This document shows, one piece after another, positions 33,954 through 43,367 of a stretch of DNA of 64,000 nt. Within the stretch, counting starts at the first letter, position 1. The number at the start of each line of letters is the position of its first letter. Source of the DNA: Hydrogenovibrio sp. 3SP14C1. Its GTDB lineage: Bacteria > Pseudomonadota > Gammaproteobacteria > Thiomicrospirales > Thiomicrospiraceae. The translations under genes were made by a program, and so were the position numbers. The notes below the pieces were generated by a model, which saw nothing but the letters and a program-made list of their open reading frames with translations, searched no databases and was not told where the DNA came from. The stretch spans positions 1-64,000 of the forward strand of contig NZ_JARTLM010000010.1 in NCBI RefSeq assembly GCF_029625905.1, in the 5' to 3' direction.

Positions 33954-36158
33954 ATGGAACACGATCAAGCTTCTGCTGCCAACTCAAAAGAAAACGAAAC
34001 CATAGAAACACCTGCAGCAGATCTAGGACAATCCGTAATCGATTTTAAAGACCCTCTATTGGATTGTTTGGTGATTTATACCAAACTCAATCGTCACCCC
34101 TTTTCTAAAGATTCTTTGATATCTGGACTCCCTCTAGCAAACCATGATCGATTAACCCCTGAACTATTCATTCGTGCGGCCGAACGCGCTAATATCGTTG
34201 CCAGTTTCAAAAAACGGACCTTAAAAGAAATTCCTAATCTAGTTTTGCCATGCATTCTGACATTAAAAAACAACCAGGCCTGCCTGTTAGAAAAAATAGA
34301 TATCGAAGATGGAACAGCGACACTTATTCTGTCAGATGCTCCAGATGGGCGCCTAGAGGTCGATTTAGAGCAACTGGAAGCAGACTATCTTGGTTATGCT
34401 ATTTACTTTACCGAAAAGTTTCGACAATCCTCTAAAAAAGAAGACCTGATTTCCACTGGAAAAGGACACTGGTTCTGGCATACATTCTGGGATAACCGTG
34501 GAATTTACCGTGATGTCTTAATCGCTTCGATCATTATCAATATTTTTGTATTGGCAAACCCGCTATTCGTGATGAACGTCTATGACCGTATTGTGCCCAA
34601 TAATGCCGTCGAATCTCTCTGGGTATTGGCCATTGGTATCAGTGTTGTCTATATGTTTGACATTCTGCTGAAATTTCTACGCTCTTATTTCTTGGAAATG
34701 GCCGGCAAAAAAAGTGATGTCATCATGTCATCCAAACTCTTTGAACAAACTCTCGGACTGACCATGTCAAACCGAAAGGGGTCAATTGGAGCTTTTGCCA
34801 ACAATTTAAAAGAATTCGACAGCATTCGAAATTTCTTTACCTCCGGAACCATTGCCTCTTTGGTCGATTTACCGTTTGTGATTATCTTCTTACTGGTCAT
34901 TTTCTTTATTGCCGGCCAGATTGTTCTGGTCCCAATTGCCATTATCAGTATCATTCTGATTTACAGCTTTGCGATGAAAAAACCTATTCAAAGCAGTGTA
35001 GAAGCGACCTACGAAGCCTCTTCTCAAAAAAATGCGGTTTTAATTGAAACCCTGACTGCCATCGAAACCATTAAATCATTAGGGGTTGAAGCCCATTCTC
35101 AATGGAAATGGGAACAAGCGGTGGGCGAGATTGCTCGAGCCAGCTTAAAATCTAAAATGCTCCAAAGTTCTATTGGGCGCGTGACTGGATTTATGCAACA
35201 AATGAGCACAGTTGTTATTGTTTTAACGGGAGTCTATTTAATTAAAGACGGAGACTTAACCATGGGGGGATTGATTGCCACCGTGATGTTAAGCCAAAGA
35301 GCTATTGGGCCTATGGGACAATTTGCCAGTCTGACATCTACGTATCAACAAACCAAAACAGCGTTGGATTCCCTAAATGAACTGATGAAAAAAGAGATTG
35401 AACGCCCAGTTGGAAAGCGTTTTATTCAGCATCCGGTGTTTGAAGGTAGTATTGAATTTATCGATGTCACCTTTACCTATCCAGAAGAAACTAAACCGGC
35501 TTTAAATAAAGTTTCTTTTAAAGTCAATCCTGGTGAAAAACTGGGGATTATCGGGCGAATCGGTTCAGGAAAATCCACTATCGAAAAACTGATTCTTGGC
35601 TTTTATCATGTTGATTCAGGATCCATTTTAATTGATGGCATTGACATTACCCAGCTCGACCCAGCAGAATTAAGACGCAACATTAACTATGTGCCGCAAG
35701 ATGTCACCTTATTCAGTGGCGATGTTCGTGAAAATATCGCTTATCGTGCACCTTATGTTGAAGACAGCGAAATCTTACGCGCAGCCAAACTTGCGGGCGT
35801 AGATGATTTTATCAAAACCCACCCTTCTGGCTATAGCTTAAAAATAAATGAAGGTGGTGCTTCTTTATCAGGTGGTCAACGCCAAAGTATCGGTGTTGCT
35901 CGAGCATTATTGTTGGATACCCCAATTTATCTATTTGATGAGCCGACCAATGCAATGGATGCCAATACCGAACAAACGATGATCGACCGTCTCAAAGATG
36001 GAACATTGAAGAACACCAGTATCGTTGTAACGCATAAGATGAGTTTGCTACAGCTCGTGGATCGTTTAATTGTGATGAGCAACGGTAAAATAATTGCCGA
36101 TGGCTCGAAAGCAACCGTATTGGAAGCATTGAAAACAGGTCGAATTAATAAAGCATAA
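33954..36158 (+). CDS. lapB: Type I secretion ABC transporter, LapB type
   Basis: This 734-residue inner-membrane exporter of the LapB/RTX family has an N-terminal C39-peptidase-like domain (about residues 28-165) that lacks a catalytic Cys-His pair. It therefore should guide rather than cut the substrate. Six membrane helices (about 180-460) follow. The ATPase domain has Walker A GRIGSGKST (near 540), signature LSGGQRQ, and Walker B in YLFDEPTNAMD. With LapC and the TolC-like protein it should export a large adhesin in one step. It overlaps nothing but lies 3 bases before lapC. Confidence 0.92.
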   Translation: MEHDQASAANSKENETIETPAADLGQSVIDFKDPLLDCLVIYTKLNRHPFSKDSLISGLPLANHDRLTPELFIRAAERANIVASFKKRTLKEIPNLVLPCILTLKNNQACLLEKIDIEDGTATLILSDAPDGRLEVDLEQLEADYLGYAIYFTEKFRQSSKKEDLISTGKGHWFWHTFWDNRGIYRDVLIASIIINIFVLANPLFVMNVYDRIVPNNAVESLWVLAIGISVVYMFDILLKFLRSYFLEMAGKKSDVIMSSKLFEQTLGLTMSNRKGSIGAFANNLKEFDSIRNFFTSGTIASLVDLPFVIIFLLVIFFIAGQIVLVPIAIISIILIYSFAMKKPIQSSVEATYEASSQKNAVLIETLTAIETIKSLGVEAHSQWKWEQAVGEIARASLKSKMLQSSIGRVTGFMQQMSTVVIVLTGVYLIKDGDLTMGGLIATVMLSQRAIGPMGQFASLTSTYQQTKTALDSLNELMKKEIERPVGKRFIQHPVFEGSIEFIDVTFTYPEETKPALNKVSFKVNPGEKLGIIGRIGSGKSTIEKLILGFYHVDSGSILIDGIDITQLDPAELRRNINYVPQDVTLFSGDVRENIAYRAPYVEDSEILRAAKLAGVDDFIKTHPSGYSLKINEGGASLSGGQRQSIGVARALLLDTPIYLFDEPTNAMDANTEQTMIDRLKDGTLKNTSIVVTHKMSLLQLVDRLIVMSNGKIIADGSKATVLEALKTGRINKA

Positions 36159-36161
36159 ACC

Positions 36162-37529
36162 ATGATATTCAAAAAAAATACGACACATAAACCGCACTCA
36201 AAAGAAGCCTCTATCCCAGAAGATGATTTGGCGTTTATGTCAAACTTGAGTCAAGCAGCACTGGAAAAACCGACCGTCAAATCTCAATTGATTGTCTGGA
36301 TTATGTTTTTAGTACTCATTTGGTTATTAGTATGGGCAAACTATGCCGAACTCGACAAAATTGTTCGCGGTCAAGGAAAAGTGGTTCCCTCTACTAAAAT
36401 TCAGGTCGTTCAAAACTTGGAGGGCGGAATTGTTGAAAACATTTTTGTTCACTCTGGCGATAAAGTGCAAAAAGGTCAGGTCTTACTAAAACTAGACAAT
36501 ACTCAGTTTGCAAGCTCTTATGATGAAACGGAAGCGCAGCTTTATGACTTAAGAGCTCAAGCTGCTCGCTTATCGGCAGAAGCATTCAACAAACCCTTTG
36601 AAATCCGCATGCCTTCTGGCAACCCAAAAGTCGAAGCCATTTTTGAGCGTGAAAAACAACTTTATCAGAACCAACTACAGCAACTTGAAACAACTCAGCA
36701 GATTTTAAACGAAAAAATCACCCAAAATCGATCTGAACTACAAGAAGCTTATAATCAGTTTGAACAGCTGTCTAAATCTTATGAACTCTTACAACAAGAA
36801 ATCGAAATCATGAAACCTTTAGTCCAAGAAGGCATTGCTTCCGAGGTCGATTTATTGAAAACGAGACGTGAAGCCACAGATGCCTATTCACAGTTGCAGA
36901 CCACTCAAAACTCTATCCCACGCTTAAAATCCATTATCAATGAGTCGATTAATAAAAAGCAGGAAGCACAACAAAAGTTTCGCAATGAAGCACAGCAGGA
37001 ATTGAATATCGTGCTCGCAAAGCTCTCCCAACTTGAAAGTTCTAAAACGGCTTTAGAAGACCGTGTTAGAAGAACCAGTATTACATCTCCTGTGAATGGC
37101 ACCATCAGTGAACTCTTAGTCACAACGATTGGTGAAGTGATTCAACCGGGTAGTGACATTATTAAAATCGTTCCATTAGATGATTCGCTTGTGCTTGAAA
37201 CCAAAATTTCCCCGGCTGACATAGGGTTCGTGTATCCTGGATTGAAAGCAAAAATTAAATTTACTGCTTATGACTTTGCTATTTATGGTGGTCTGGACGG
37301 TACTGTCGAAAAGATTTCAGCCGATACTATCTTGGATGAAGAAGGCAATAGTTTTTACATCGCTCGTATAAAAACTGATAAAAACTATCTCGGGTCTGAA
37401 AAAAATCCATTGTCTTTATTACCCGGAATGACAGCGACGGTGGATGTTGTGGTGGGTAAACACACCATATTGGATTATTTGATTAAACCGATTATCAAAG
37501 CCAAAGACTTAGCCTTAAGAGAATCTTAG
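36162..37529 (+). CDS. lapC: Membrane fusion protein of type I secretion, LapC type
   Basis: This 455-residue HlyD-family adaptor has a cytoplasmic N-terminus, one membrane helix (about 46-64, LIVWIMFLVLIWLLVWANY) and a lipoyl-like beta domain with VVQNLEGGIVENIFV. A long coiled coil (about 150-300) and a C-terminal beta barrel follow. It links the LapB transporter to the TolC-family channel across the periplasm. It follows lapB by 3 bases and is clearly co-translated. Confidence 0.92.
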   Translation: MIFKKNTTHKPHSKEASIPEDDLAFMSNLSQAALEKPTVKSQLIVWIMFLVLIWLLVWANYAELDKIVRGQGKVVPSTKIQVVQNLEGGIVENIFVHSGDKVQKGQVLLKLDNTQFASSYDETEAQLYDLRAQAARLSAEAFNKPFEIRMPSGNPKVEAIFEREKQLYQNQLQQLETTQQILNEKITQNRSELQEAYNQFEQLSKSYELLQQEIEIMKPLVQEGIASEVDLLKTRREATDAYSQLQTTQNSIPRLKSIINESINKKQEAQQKFRNEAQQELNIVLAKLSQLESSKTALEDRVRRTSITSPVNGTISELLVTTIGEVIQPGSDIIKIVPLDDSLVLETKISPADIGFVYPGLKAKIKFTAYDFAIYGGLDGTVEKISADTILDEEGNSFYIARIKTDKNYLGSEKNPLSLLPGMTATVDVVVGKHTILDYLIKPIIKAKDLALRES

Positions 37530-37606
37530 AGTTTAATAAAACCTTGCATTTTTAATGCATAATCATGGTTTAACCTATATAGGACTATAACAAAATAGAA
37601 ACGCAT

Positions 37607-38224
37607 ATGAAGCAGTTACTCCTTTACGTCCAAGACCCACATGCACTCAAAAACTGGTCTAAGGTATCTTCATTGCCAAAACAAATTCTTTATACCTTAG
37701 AGATGAATCCGAAAATGCGTCCTGTAACTGACAATTTACTGCTGATACAGTTAACAAGTGATCCCGAAAATACTGCTGAAATCGAAGCCGTTCTCCAGCA
37801 AGGGTATACCGTTTTGCTGTTTTCAAACCAACCCTCAGCAGCAGAAGGGGTTGCTTGGTTCCAAAAGGGAATTAAAGGGTATGTAAATACATTTTCTCAA
37901 CCGTCAAGAATTGAGCAGGCCCTCAACACGATTTTAGACGGAAATATCTGGCTGGGACAAAATGTAATGCAAGGGATTATTCAAGCAGTCTCTTCCAATC
38001 AAGCAGTACAAAATGATTCCTGGAAAGAAAAATTATCTGCTCGAGAAATTGAAACCATGGAATGGATTCTGCAAGGAAAAAGTAACCATGAAATTGCCGA
38101 GCAAATGATTATTAGTGAGCGCACTGTCAAAGCACATGTTCACAGTTTATTAGAAAAACTAGATGCCAAAGACAGGTTAAACCTAGTCATAAAAATACAA
38201 AATTGGCGTAAAAATGCACTCTAA
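37607..38224 (+). CDS. LuxR-type regulator with a pseudo-receiver domain
   Basis: The protein has 205 residues. The C-terminal 65 residues are a LuxR/NarL helix-turn-helix (LSAREIETMEWILQGKSNHE, then TVKAHVHSLLEKL). The N-terminal 125 residues follow the receiver fold but lack the phospho-acceptor: the usual LLDL strand end reads LLLIQLTSDP. The conserved Lys is also missing, since the region corresponding to KGYLLK reads KGYVNTF. It therefore should not respond to phosphorylation in the normal way. It sits between lapC and the outer membrane channel gene, so it probably controls this locus or biofilm genes. CsgD/VpsT-like regulators that bind c-di-GMP are one possible comparison; direct evidence is lacking. 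Confidence 0.82.
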   Translation: MKQLLLYVQDPHALKNWSKVSSLPKQILYTLEMNPKMRPVTDNLLLIQLTSDPENTAEIEAVLQQGYTVLLFSNQPSAAEGVAWFQKGIKGYVNTFSQPSRIEQALNTILDGNIWLGQNVMQGIIQAVSSNQAVQNDSWKEKLSAREIETMEWILQGKSNHEIAEQMIISERTVKAHVHSLLEKLDAKDRLNLVIKIQNWRKNAL

Positions 38225-38242
38225 ACAAAAAGATAAATCACT

Positions 38243-39568
38243 ATGGAACTTAGAAAAAAGCCGTTACTACTGGCAAGCTTAGCTTGCTCAGCCCTGTTGA
38301 CCTTTTCATTTAATGCTAAGGCAATTAGTTTAAAGGAAGCCGTTGAAGATGCCGTTGTTCATAACCCTGAGTTTCGGCAAGAAGTTAAAGCTTATCAAGC
38401 CATTGAAGCGGAAATAAAAGGGGCACAAGGCGGATATTATCCAAGCATCGATTTAAATGCAGGGGTAGGGTATGAAGAAGTCGATCGTCCAGGAATCGAC
38501 AATACCGGCAATGGATTAACGCGTCGAGAAGCCTCCGTTAAATTAACCCAGAATCTTTTTGAAGGGTTTGGCACCCAAGATGAAGTCAAACGTATGCAAT
38601 ATCGTTTGGATGCTCAAGCCTACAAAACACTCTCAAAAGCTAATGATATCGCCTTACAAATGATCCAGGCTTACATCAATTTACTTAAACAAAAAAAATT
38701 ACAGGATTTAGCACAAACAAACCTAGAAACGCACTTGAAGATTTTAGATCAAATTCAACGTCGTACTGAAGCCGGTATCGGCAATCAAGTAGAGGTCGAT
38801 CAAGCCGAAGCACGTTTGGCGTTAGCTCGCTCAAACTACGGCGCTGCTGAAAATAAGTTTTATGATGCTCGCGCCAAATTTCAACGCATATTAGGTCGCA
38901 TGCCTGAAGACAACTTGATCCAGCCAAAAACTGACTTCACGTTACCCAAAACGTTAGAAGGTGCTATCAATGAAGCCCTCATAAACCACCCGACCTTGAA
39001 ATCAGCTAATGCAGATATCGCTGAGGCCAAAATGCAATATGAATTGTCAGGCTCTAATTATTATCCTCGCGTTGATTTAGAAGTCGAAAAAACCTTCGAC
39101 AATAATTTATCTGGCATTGAAGGCAAAAACGAATATCTTCAGGCCATGGTACGCTTCAAATACAACCTTTATAATGGTGACCGCGACAGTGCGAGCCGAG
39201 AAAGAACCGCAAGTAACTTCCAACAAGCAACAGAAATTAGAAACAACACTCACCGACAAGTGATTGAAAACTTAAAGTATGCTTGGAATGCAAAACTCTA
39301 TATCAACAATCAGCTTGATTATATGCGTCAACACATCAAACTGACACGAGATACCCTCAATGGGTATCGTAAACAATTCAGTTTGGGGCGGCGCTCTTTA
39401 TTAGATTTGCTCAACACCGAAAATGAATACATTAATGGGCTCAATAACCTGGTGACCAGTGAAGCAGATCAACTAACGGCAAAATACCGCGTTCTTAATG
39501 CTACTGGACACTTGTTAAGCACCATGGGAATTAAGTATAACTTCATCCAAACCGATGATATGCCATAA
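38243..39568 (+). CDS. lapE: TolC-family outer membrane channel, LapE/AggA type
   Basis: This 441-residue outer membrane efflux protein has a signal peptide (SLACSALLTFSFNAKA). Two repeats of long helices and strands are visible; family blocks include AQGGYYPSIDLNAGVGY and FSLGRRSLLDLLNTENEY. It should form the outer membrane exit of the type I system with LapB and LapC. It lies 18 bases after the LuxR-type gene and ends the operon. It converges on the TauE/SafE-like gene. Confidence 0.9.
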   Translation: MELRKKPLLLASLACSALLTFSFNAKAISLKEAVEDAVVHNPEFRQEVKAYQAIEAEIKGAQGGYYPSIDLNAGVGYEEVDRPGIDNTGNGLTRREASVKLTQNLFEGFGTQDEVKRMQYRLDAQAYKTLSKANDIALQMIQAYINLLKQKKLQDLAQTNLETHLKILDQIQRRTEAGIGNQVEVDQAEARLALARSNYGAAENKFYDARAKFQRILGRMPEDNLIQPKTDFTLPKTLEGAINEALINHPTLKSANADIAEAKMQYELSGSNYYPRVDLEVEKTFDNNLSGIEGKNEYLQAMVRFKYNLYNGDRDSASRERTASNFQQATEIRNNTHRQVIENLKYAWNAKLYINNQLDYMRQHIKLTRDTLNGYRKQFSLGRRSLLDLLNTENEYINGLNNLVTSEADQLTAKYRVLNATGHLLSTMGIKYNFIQTDDMP

Positions 39569-39593
39569 GATTTAAGCGTCATACCAGACAAGA

Positions 39594-40286
39594 TCAACTC
39601 AACTGTATGGTGAATGCTAAATACAGTTGAACAACACCCATTATTATGACCAAGGCACCAGCCAAACGACGAATCCATAGGGTTCTGGAAAGCTTAGTAA
39701 AGAAAAAGGCAAAGCTGCCCATCAGCAAAAGATTGGGCAAAGTACCAATTCCAAATGCCAACATAACCAAACCGCCTTCCATGGCACCGCCAGCACTGAG
39801 CGCCATAATCAACATACTATAGACTAAACCGCAAGGAAGCCATCCCCAGATCAAGCCATAAAGCCAGGCCTGGTAGAAATTTTGCACCGGCATCATCTTT
39901 TTTGTCAGCGGTGCTAACTGCTTCCAAATACCCTGCCCCAATCGCTCAACAACAACGATCCCATTCCACCAACCGCCTAAATAAAGCCCTAAGACAATCA
40001 TAAATAAACCGGCGATGACTTGTAAGGTCTGTTGAAGTGGTAAGAATGCCGCTAAAGAGATTAAAGAGTTACCAAGGAATCCGAATATCGCGCCGATTAT
40101 AACGTAACTGGTTATGCGCCCAGCGTTGTAGCTTAATTGGTAGGGAAACATACGCCACCAACTTAACTGAACTTCAGGCTTGAGATTAAAGGTTAATGAC
40201 CCAACGACGCCTCCGCACATCCCCAAACAATGTACGCCACCTAGCAGACCTACCATAAGAGCGGTTAAATAAATTGATTCCATCAT
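39594..40286 (-). CDS. TauE/SafE-like (UreH-type) membrane protein with HCxxMCGG motif
   Basis: This 230-residue polytopic membrane protein has about six hydrophobic segments. The first carries GVHCLGMCGG, typical of a group often annotated as sulfite exporter TauE/SafE and frequently found near cytochrome cbb3 oxidase assembly genes. A role in copper or other metal transfer is more likely than sulfite export because of the HCxxMC motif, but that is inference. No cco gene is near here. It begins one base after the comM stop, so it is co-transcribed with comM. A CCAGGCCTGG copy lies inside, read as QAW. Confidence 0.8.
   Translation of the reverse strand: MMESIYLTALMVGLLGGVHCLGMCGGVVGSLTFNLKPEVQLSWWRMFPYQLSYNAGRITSYVIIGAIFGFLGNSLISLAAFLPLQQTLQVIAGLFMIVLGLYLGGWWNGIVVVERLGQGIWKQLAPLTKKMMPVQNFYQAWLYGLIWGWLPCGLVYSMLIMALSAGGAMEGGLVMLAFGIGTLPNLLLMGSFAFFFTKLSRTLWIRRLAGALVIIMGVVQLYLAFTIQLS
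39864..39873. repeat. CCAGGCCTGG palindrome inside a coding region
   Basis: An exact copy inside the TauE/SafE-like gene, read on the minus strand as Gln-Ala-Trp. The frame differs from that of the copies at 29092 and 53814. Confidence 0.8.
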
Positions 40287-41822
40287 TTAAAGCGACTTAT
40301 CCAATGAACGATAAGAAATCGATTCCGCTACATGTTCCACCAAAACGTTTTCCTGTTGTTGCATATCCGCCAAGGTTCGAGCGACCCGCAAAATACGGTG
40401 ATAGCCTCGAGCCGACATACCCATTCGATTCACTGCTTGCTCAAGCAATGCTTTTGAAGCCGGTTGCAACAAGACAAATTGTTCTAGTTGCTTCGGACTG
40501 AGCTCGGTATTTAAACATCCTTGTCGATCTTTTTGAATTCTTTGACAAGCCTGAACACGTTCTCGTATAACCGAGCTGGTTTCGGCCCCTATCTCCTTTT
40601 CACCGCTTAATGCTTCAAAATCGACAGGGGGAACCTCTAAATGGCAGTCAATTCGATCTAATAAGGGGCCGGAGATTTTCCGCCGATAACGCAGAACTTG
40701 TTCTGGCGTATCTTGGCAGCGTCCCATTGGGTCGTCAGGAAAATAGCCTGATGGTGTCGGGTTCATCGCGCAGACTAGCTGAACGGCAGCCGGATAAGTC
40801 ACTTTTTGATTAACGCGGGCAATTTCAACCTTTCGGGTTTCAAGGGGTTCTCTTAAGGCTTCCAAGACTGAACGATTAAATTCCGGCAGCTCATCTAAAA
40901 ACAAAATGGAATGGTGGGCTAATGAAATGGCTCCCGGTTTTGGAAAGCTTCCTGAACCACCCCCGACCATTGCGGCGGCGGTTGCCGTATGGTGTGGTTG
41001 AACCAGTGTTCTTTGAAAAAACTGATCCATCGAAACCGTTTTGCCAGCCACCGAATGAATTGAAGCCACATCAATGGCCTGTTTCAAGTCCAACTCAGGC
41101 AATAACGTAACTAAGCGAGAGGCCAGCATACTTTTGCCCGATCCGGGAGGGCCAACCATCAACAAAGAATGTCCACCTGAAGCGCAAACCTCTAATAGTC
41201 TTTTTGCCTGAAACTGCCCTCTGATATCGGAAATATCTTCTAAATACTCTGACTCAGTTTTCTCAAGCCGGTCCGGTTTAGGTAAGAAAGTTTCTGATGA
41301 CATCAGAAATTGGCACACGTCTAACAATGTCTCCGCACCATAAACGTCTGCCACATCAGCAAAACTGGCTTCGACTAAATTTGATGTCGGCACAATGACG
41401 GTGCGACTTTTCTTTTCGGCTTGAATAAGTGCAGGCAAAACACCTGGAACAGGGCGAATTTCGCCATTTAAGGCCAACTCGCCTAAAAATTCAAAAGAAT
41501 CAAGCGAACGAATAGGAGTTAATTGCCCCGTCGCTTTTAAAATACCCAAAGCAATAGGAAGATCATAACGCCCACCCTGTTTGGGGATATCGGCAGGCGC
41601 TAAATTAATGGTAATTCGCTTGGGGGGTAAAGAAAAACCACTGCTTAACAAAGCACTTCGAACACGATCACGGCTTTCTTTGACAGACGCTTCTGGCAAG
41701 CCCACAATCGATAAACTCGGAAGGCCGTTGGTACTATGTACCTCGACCTGCACTTCAGGCGCCTGAACCCCTGAAACAGCTCGTGAAAGAATGGTCGCAT
41801 ATTGTCCTGGAGAGCTTGCCAT
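40287..41822 (-). CDS. comM: ComM/YifB AAA+ ATPase
   Basis: This 511-residue protein combines an N-terminal Lon-protease-like domain (EVHSTNGLPSLSIVGLPEAS) with a magnesium-chelatase-type AAA+ ATPase (Walker A MVGPPGSGKS, Walker B ILFLDELPEF) and a C-terminal domain. In naturally transformable bacteria ComM is a hexameric helicase that promotes branch migration during integration of incoming DNA. Many non-competent relatives also keep it. It lies 14 bases after ubiK and is followed by the TauE/SafE-like gene. Confidence 0.93.
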   Translation of the reverse strand: MASSPGQYATILSRAVSGVQAPEVQVEVHSTNGLPSLSIVGLPEASVKESRDRVRSALLSSGFSLPPKRITINLAPADIPKQGGRYDLPIALGILKATGQLTPIRSLDSFEFLGELALNGEIRPVPGVLPALIQAEKKSRTVIVPTSNLVEASFADVADVYGAETLLDVCQFLMSSETFLPKPDRLEKTESEYLEDISDIRGQFQAKRLLEVCASGGHSLLMVGPPGSGKSMLASRLVTLLPELDLKQAIDVASIHSVAGKTVSMDQFFQRTLVQPHHTATAAAMVGGGSGSFPKPGAISLAHHSILFLDELPEFNRSVLEALREPLETRKVEIARVNQKVTYPAAVQLVCAMNPTPSGYFPDDPMGRCQDTPEQVLRYRRKISGPLLDRIDCHLEVPPVDFEALSGEKEIGAETSSVIRERVQACQRIQKDRQGCLNTELSPKQLEQFVLLQPASKALLEQAVNRMGMSARGYHRILRVARTLADMQQQENVLVEHVAESISYRSLDKSL

Positions 41823-41836
41823 ATCGTTCAGCTTAA

Positions 41837-42088
41837 TCAGTCATTTTTTTGTTGTGCTTCTAAGGCCGCGACCTGCTTTTCCAATGCCTCTAATTTCGCG
41901 CGCGTTTTCGCTAAAACACCTGTTTGAATATCGAATTCTTGTCGAGATACCAAGTCCATTTTTTCGAAGGTACTGGCCAGCGATTGCTTTAAATTCTGCC
42001 GTAGCGATTCAGGCAGTTTTCCAACCCCCGGTGGGATTGTTTGGCTAATGGTTTCAACAATCGATTCAATCTGCTGTGGGTTAATCAT
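41837..42088 (-). CDS. ubiK: Ubiquinone biosynthesis accessory factor UbiK
   Basis: An 83-residue protein of the YqiC/BMFP family. The N-terminal half is amphipathic (IESIVETISQTIPPG), and the C-terminal half is a coiled coil (ARAKLEALEKQVAALEAQ after LVSRQEFD). UbiK helps the ubiquinone synthesis complex under aerobic growth and forms trimers. Adjacency to comM is a common gammaproteobacterial arrangement. AGGAGAAAA precedes the ATG. Confidence 0.92.
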   Translation of the reverse strand: MINPQQIESIVETISQTIPPGVGKLPESLRQNLKQSLASTFEKMDLVSRQEFDIQTGVLAKTRAKLEALEKQVAALEAQQKND

Positions 42089-42269
42089 TTTTTCTCCTAA
42101 AAACCAAATTCAGCGCAAGAATTGCAAAAATTTACTATACTCTATCTACCTAGCTTTTTCTATGAAACAGTCTAGGGATTGCACGCAAATATGTGTAAAA
42201 TAAATTTTAGCTTTCAAAACACCAGCCGCTCTGACACACAACACACTTAGATGAAGAACAGGAAGGATT

Positions 42270-43316
42270 ATGTTGATAAATATTAAAGATGCCCCCGAAA
42301 AAGCTCAACGCATTTTCGTTCAGCTCATTGATATTTTTGAAGAACAAGAGATTAATCCGACCCCCCTAAACTATTACATTTGGTATCAATATTACAAAGG
42401 CGATCACCCAAAATTTCGTCAAGAAATGGACAATGCCTTACAAGATCCCTTTGGCTACAATGATCGCCTAGGGCGCCGTTTATACGATGAATATTTTGCA
42501 GAAGATGAATCTGGGAATGATTTTGACCGCGCTTTTAAACGTCTGATTAATCTTGTCATCAAAAAGATGAACGTGTGGAGTGATAAGCTTGAAAAACACA
42601 CACAAGATTTAAACCATTACACCACGTCTTTGGCCTCAAATGATATAGATGCAGCCACCCTAAAAGAGTTGACTCATTCCGTACTCAATACGGCATCTTC
42701 CATGAAGCAATCTAGTGAAGAATTTCAAAAAGAAATGATGGACAGTAACGAAGAAATTCTTCAATTACGCAAAGAGCTGATTGAAGCCCGTGCTGAAACA
42801 TTAACAGATGAATTGACAGAGATCGGTAATCGCAAAGCGTTCAATAATGCGATTCAGGATTTAGCAGACAATACTCAGGAAAACCCTCAAAGTCTCGTTC
42901 TGATTTTAACCGACATCGATCATTTCAAACGTTTTAACGATACGTTTGGTCATCTAGTCGGTGACAGTGTTCTCAGGTATTTCGCCAACTTGATGAAAAA
43001 AACCAAAGATGATACCGAAACTGTATGCCGATATGGTGGTGAAGAGTTTGCCATTCTGTTATCACATAGTAGTCTTGAAAAGGCTAAAGAACGAGCTGAA
43101 TCTATCCGACACAATTTAGAGACTGCCAAACTTAAACGTAAAGATTCTGAAAAGACTTTAGGGGCAATTACCGCTTCGTTTGGTGTCGCGGCTTATCAAG
43201 GTGAAGGCGTCGAAACAATTGAAGAATGGATCAACCGGGCTGACGATGCACTGTATAAGGCAAAAAACCTGGGACGAAACCAAATTGTTTCAGAAGAAGA
43301 ACTTGCCAAGTCATAA
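42270..43316 (+). CDS. Diguanylate cyclase (GGEEF) with N-terminal helical domain
   Basis: The protein has 348 residues and no membrane segment. The N-terminal 170 residues are helical (IFEEQEINPTPLNYYIWYQY block and a coiled coil). The C-terminal GGDEF domain has an intact active site, CRYGGEEFAILL, and DIDHFKRFNDTFGH. The inhibitory RxxD site that normally precedes the signature by five residues reads DDTE, so product inhibition should be absent. It should therefore make c-di-GMP in the cytoplasm. AGGAAGG lies about 5 bases before the ATG. The N-terminal part may sense a ligand, unknown. Confidence 0.9.
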   Translation: MLINIKDAPEKAQRIFVQLIDIFEEQEINPTPLNYYIWYQYYKGDHPKFRQEMDNALQDPFGYNDRLGRRLYDEYFAEDESGNDFDRAFKRLINLVIKKMNVWSDKLEKHTQDLNHYTTSLASNDIDAATLKELTHSVLNTASSMKQSSEEFQKEMMDSNEEILQLRKELIEARAETLTDELTEIGNRKAFNNAIQDLADNTQENPQSLVLILTDIDHFKRFNDTFGHLVGDSVLRYFANLMKKTKDDTETVCRYGGEEFAILLSHSSLEKAKERAESIRHNLETAKLKRKDSEKTLGAITASFGVAAYQGEGVETIEEWINRADDALYKAKNLGRNQIVSEEELAKS

Positions 43317-43320
43317 ATTT

Positions 43321-43350
43321 GACCAGGCCTGATCAGACTGATGTTTTTTA
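43321..43350 (+). terminator. Weak terminator with a one-mismatch CCAGGCCTGA core
   Basis: GACCAGGCCTGATC lies 5 bases after the cyclase stop and is followed, after 8 more bases, by TTTTTT. The palindrome has one mismatched pair. It sits between convergent genes. Confidence 0.4.
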
Positions 43351-43367
43351 ACCTAAACCGCTAAAAG

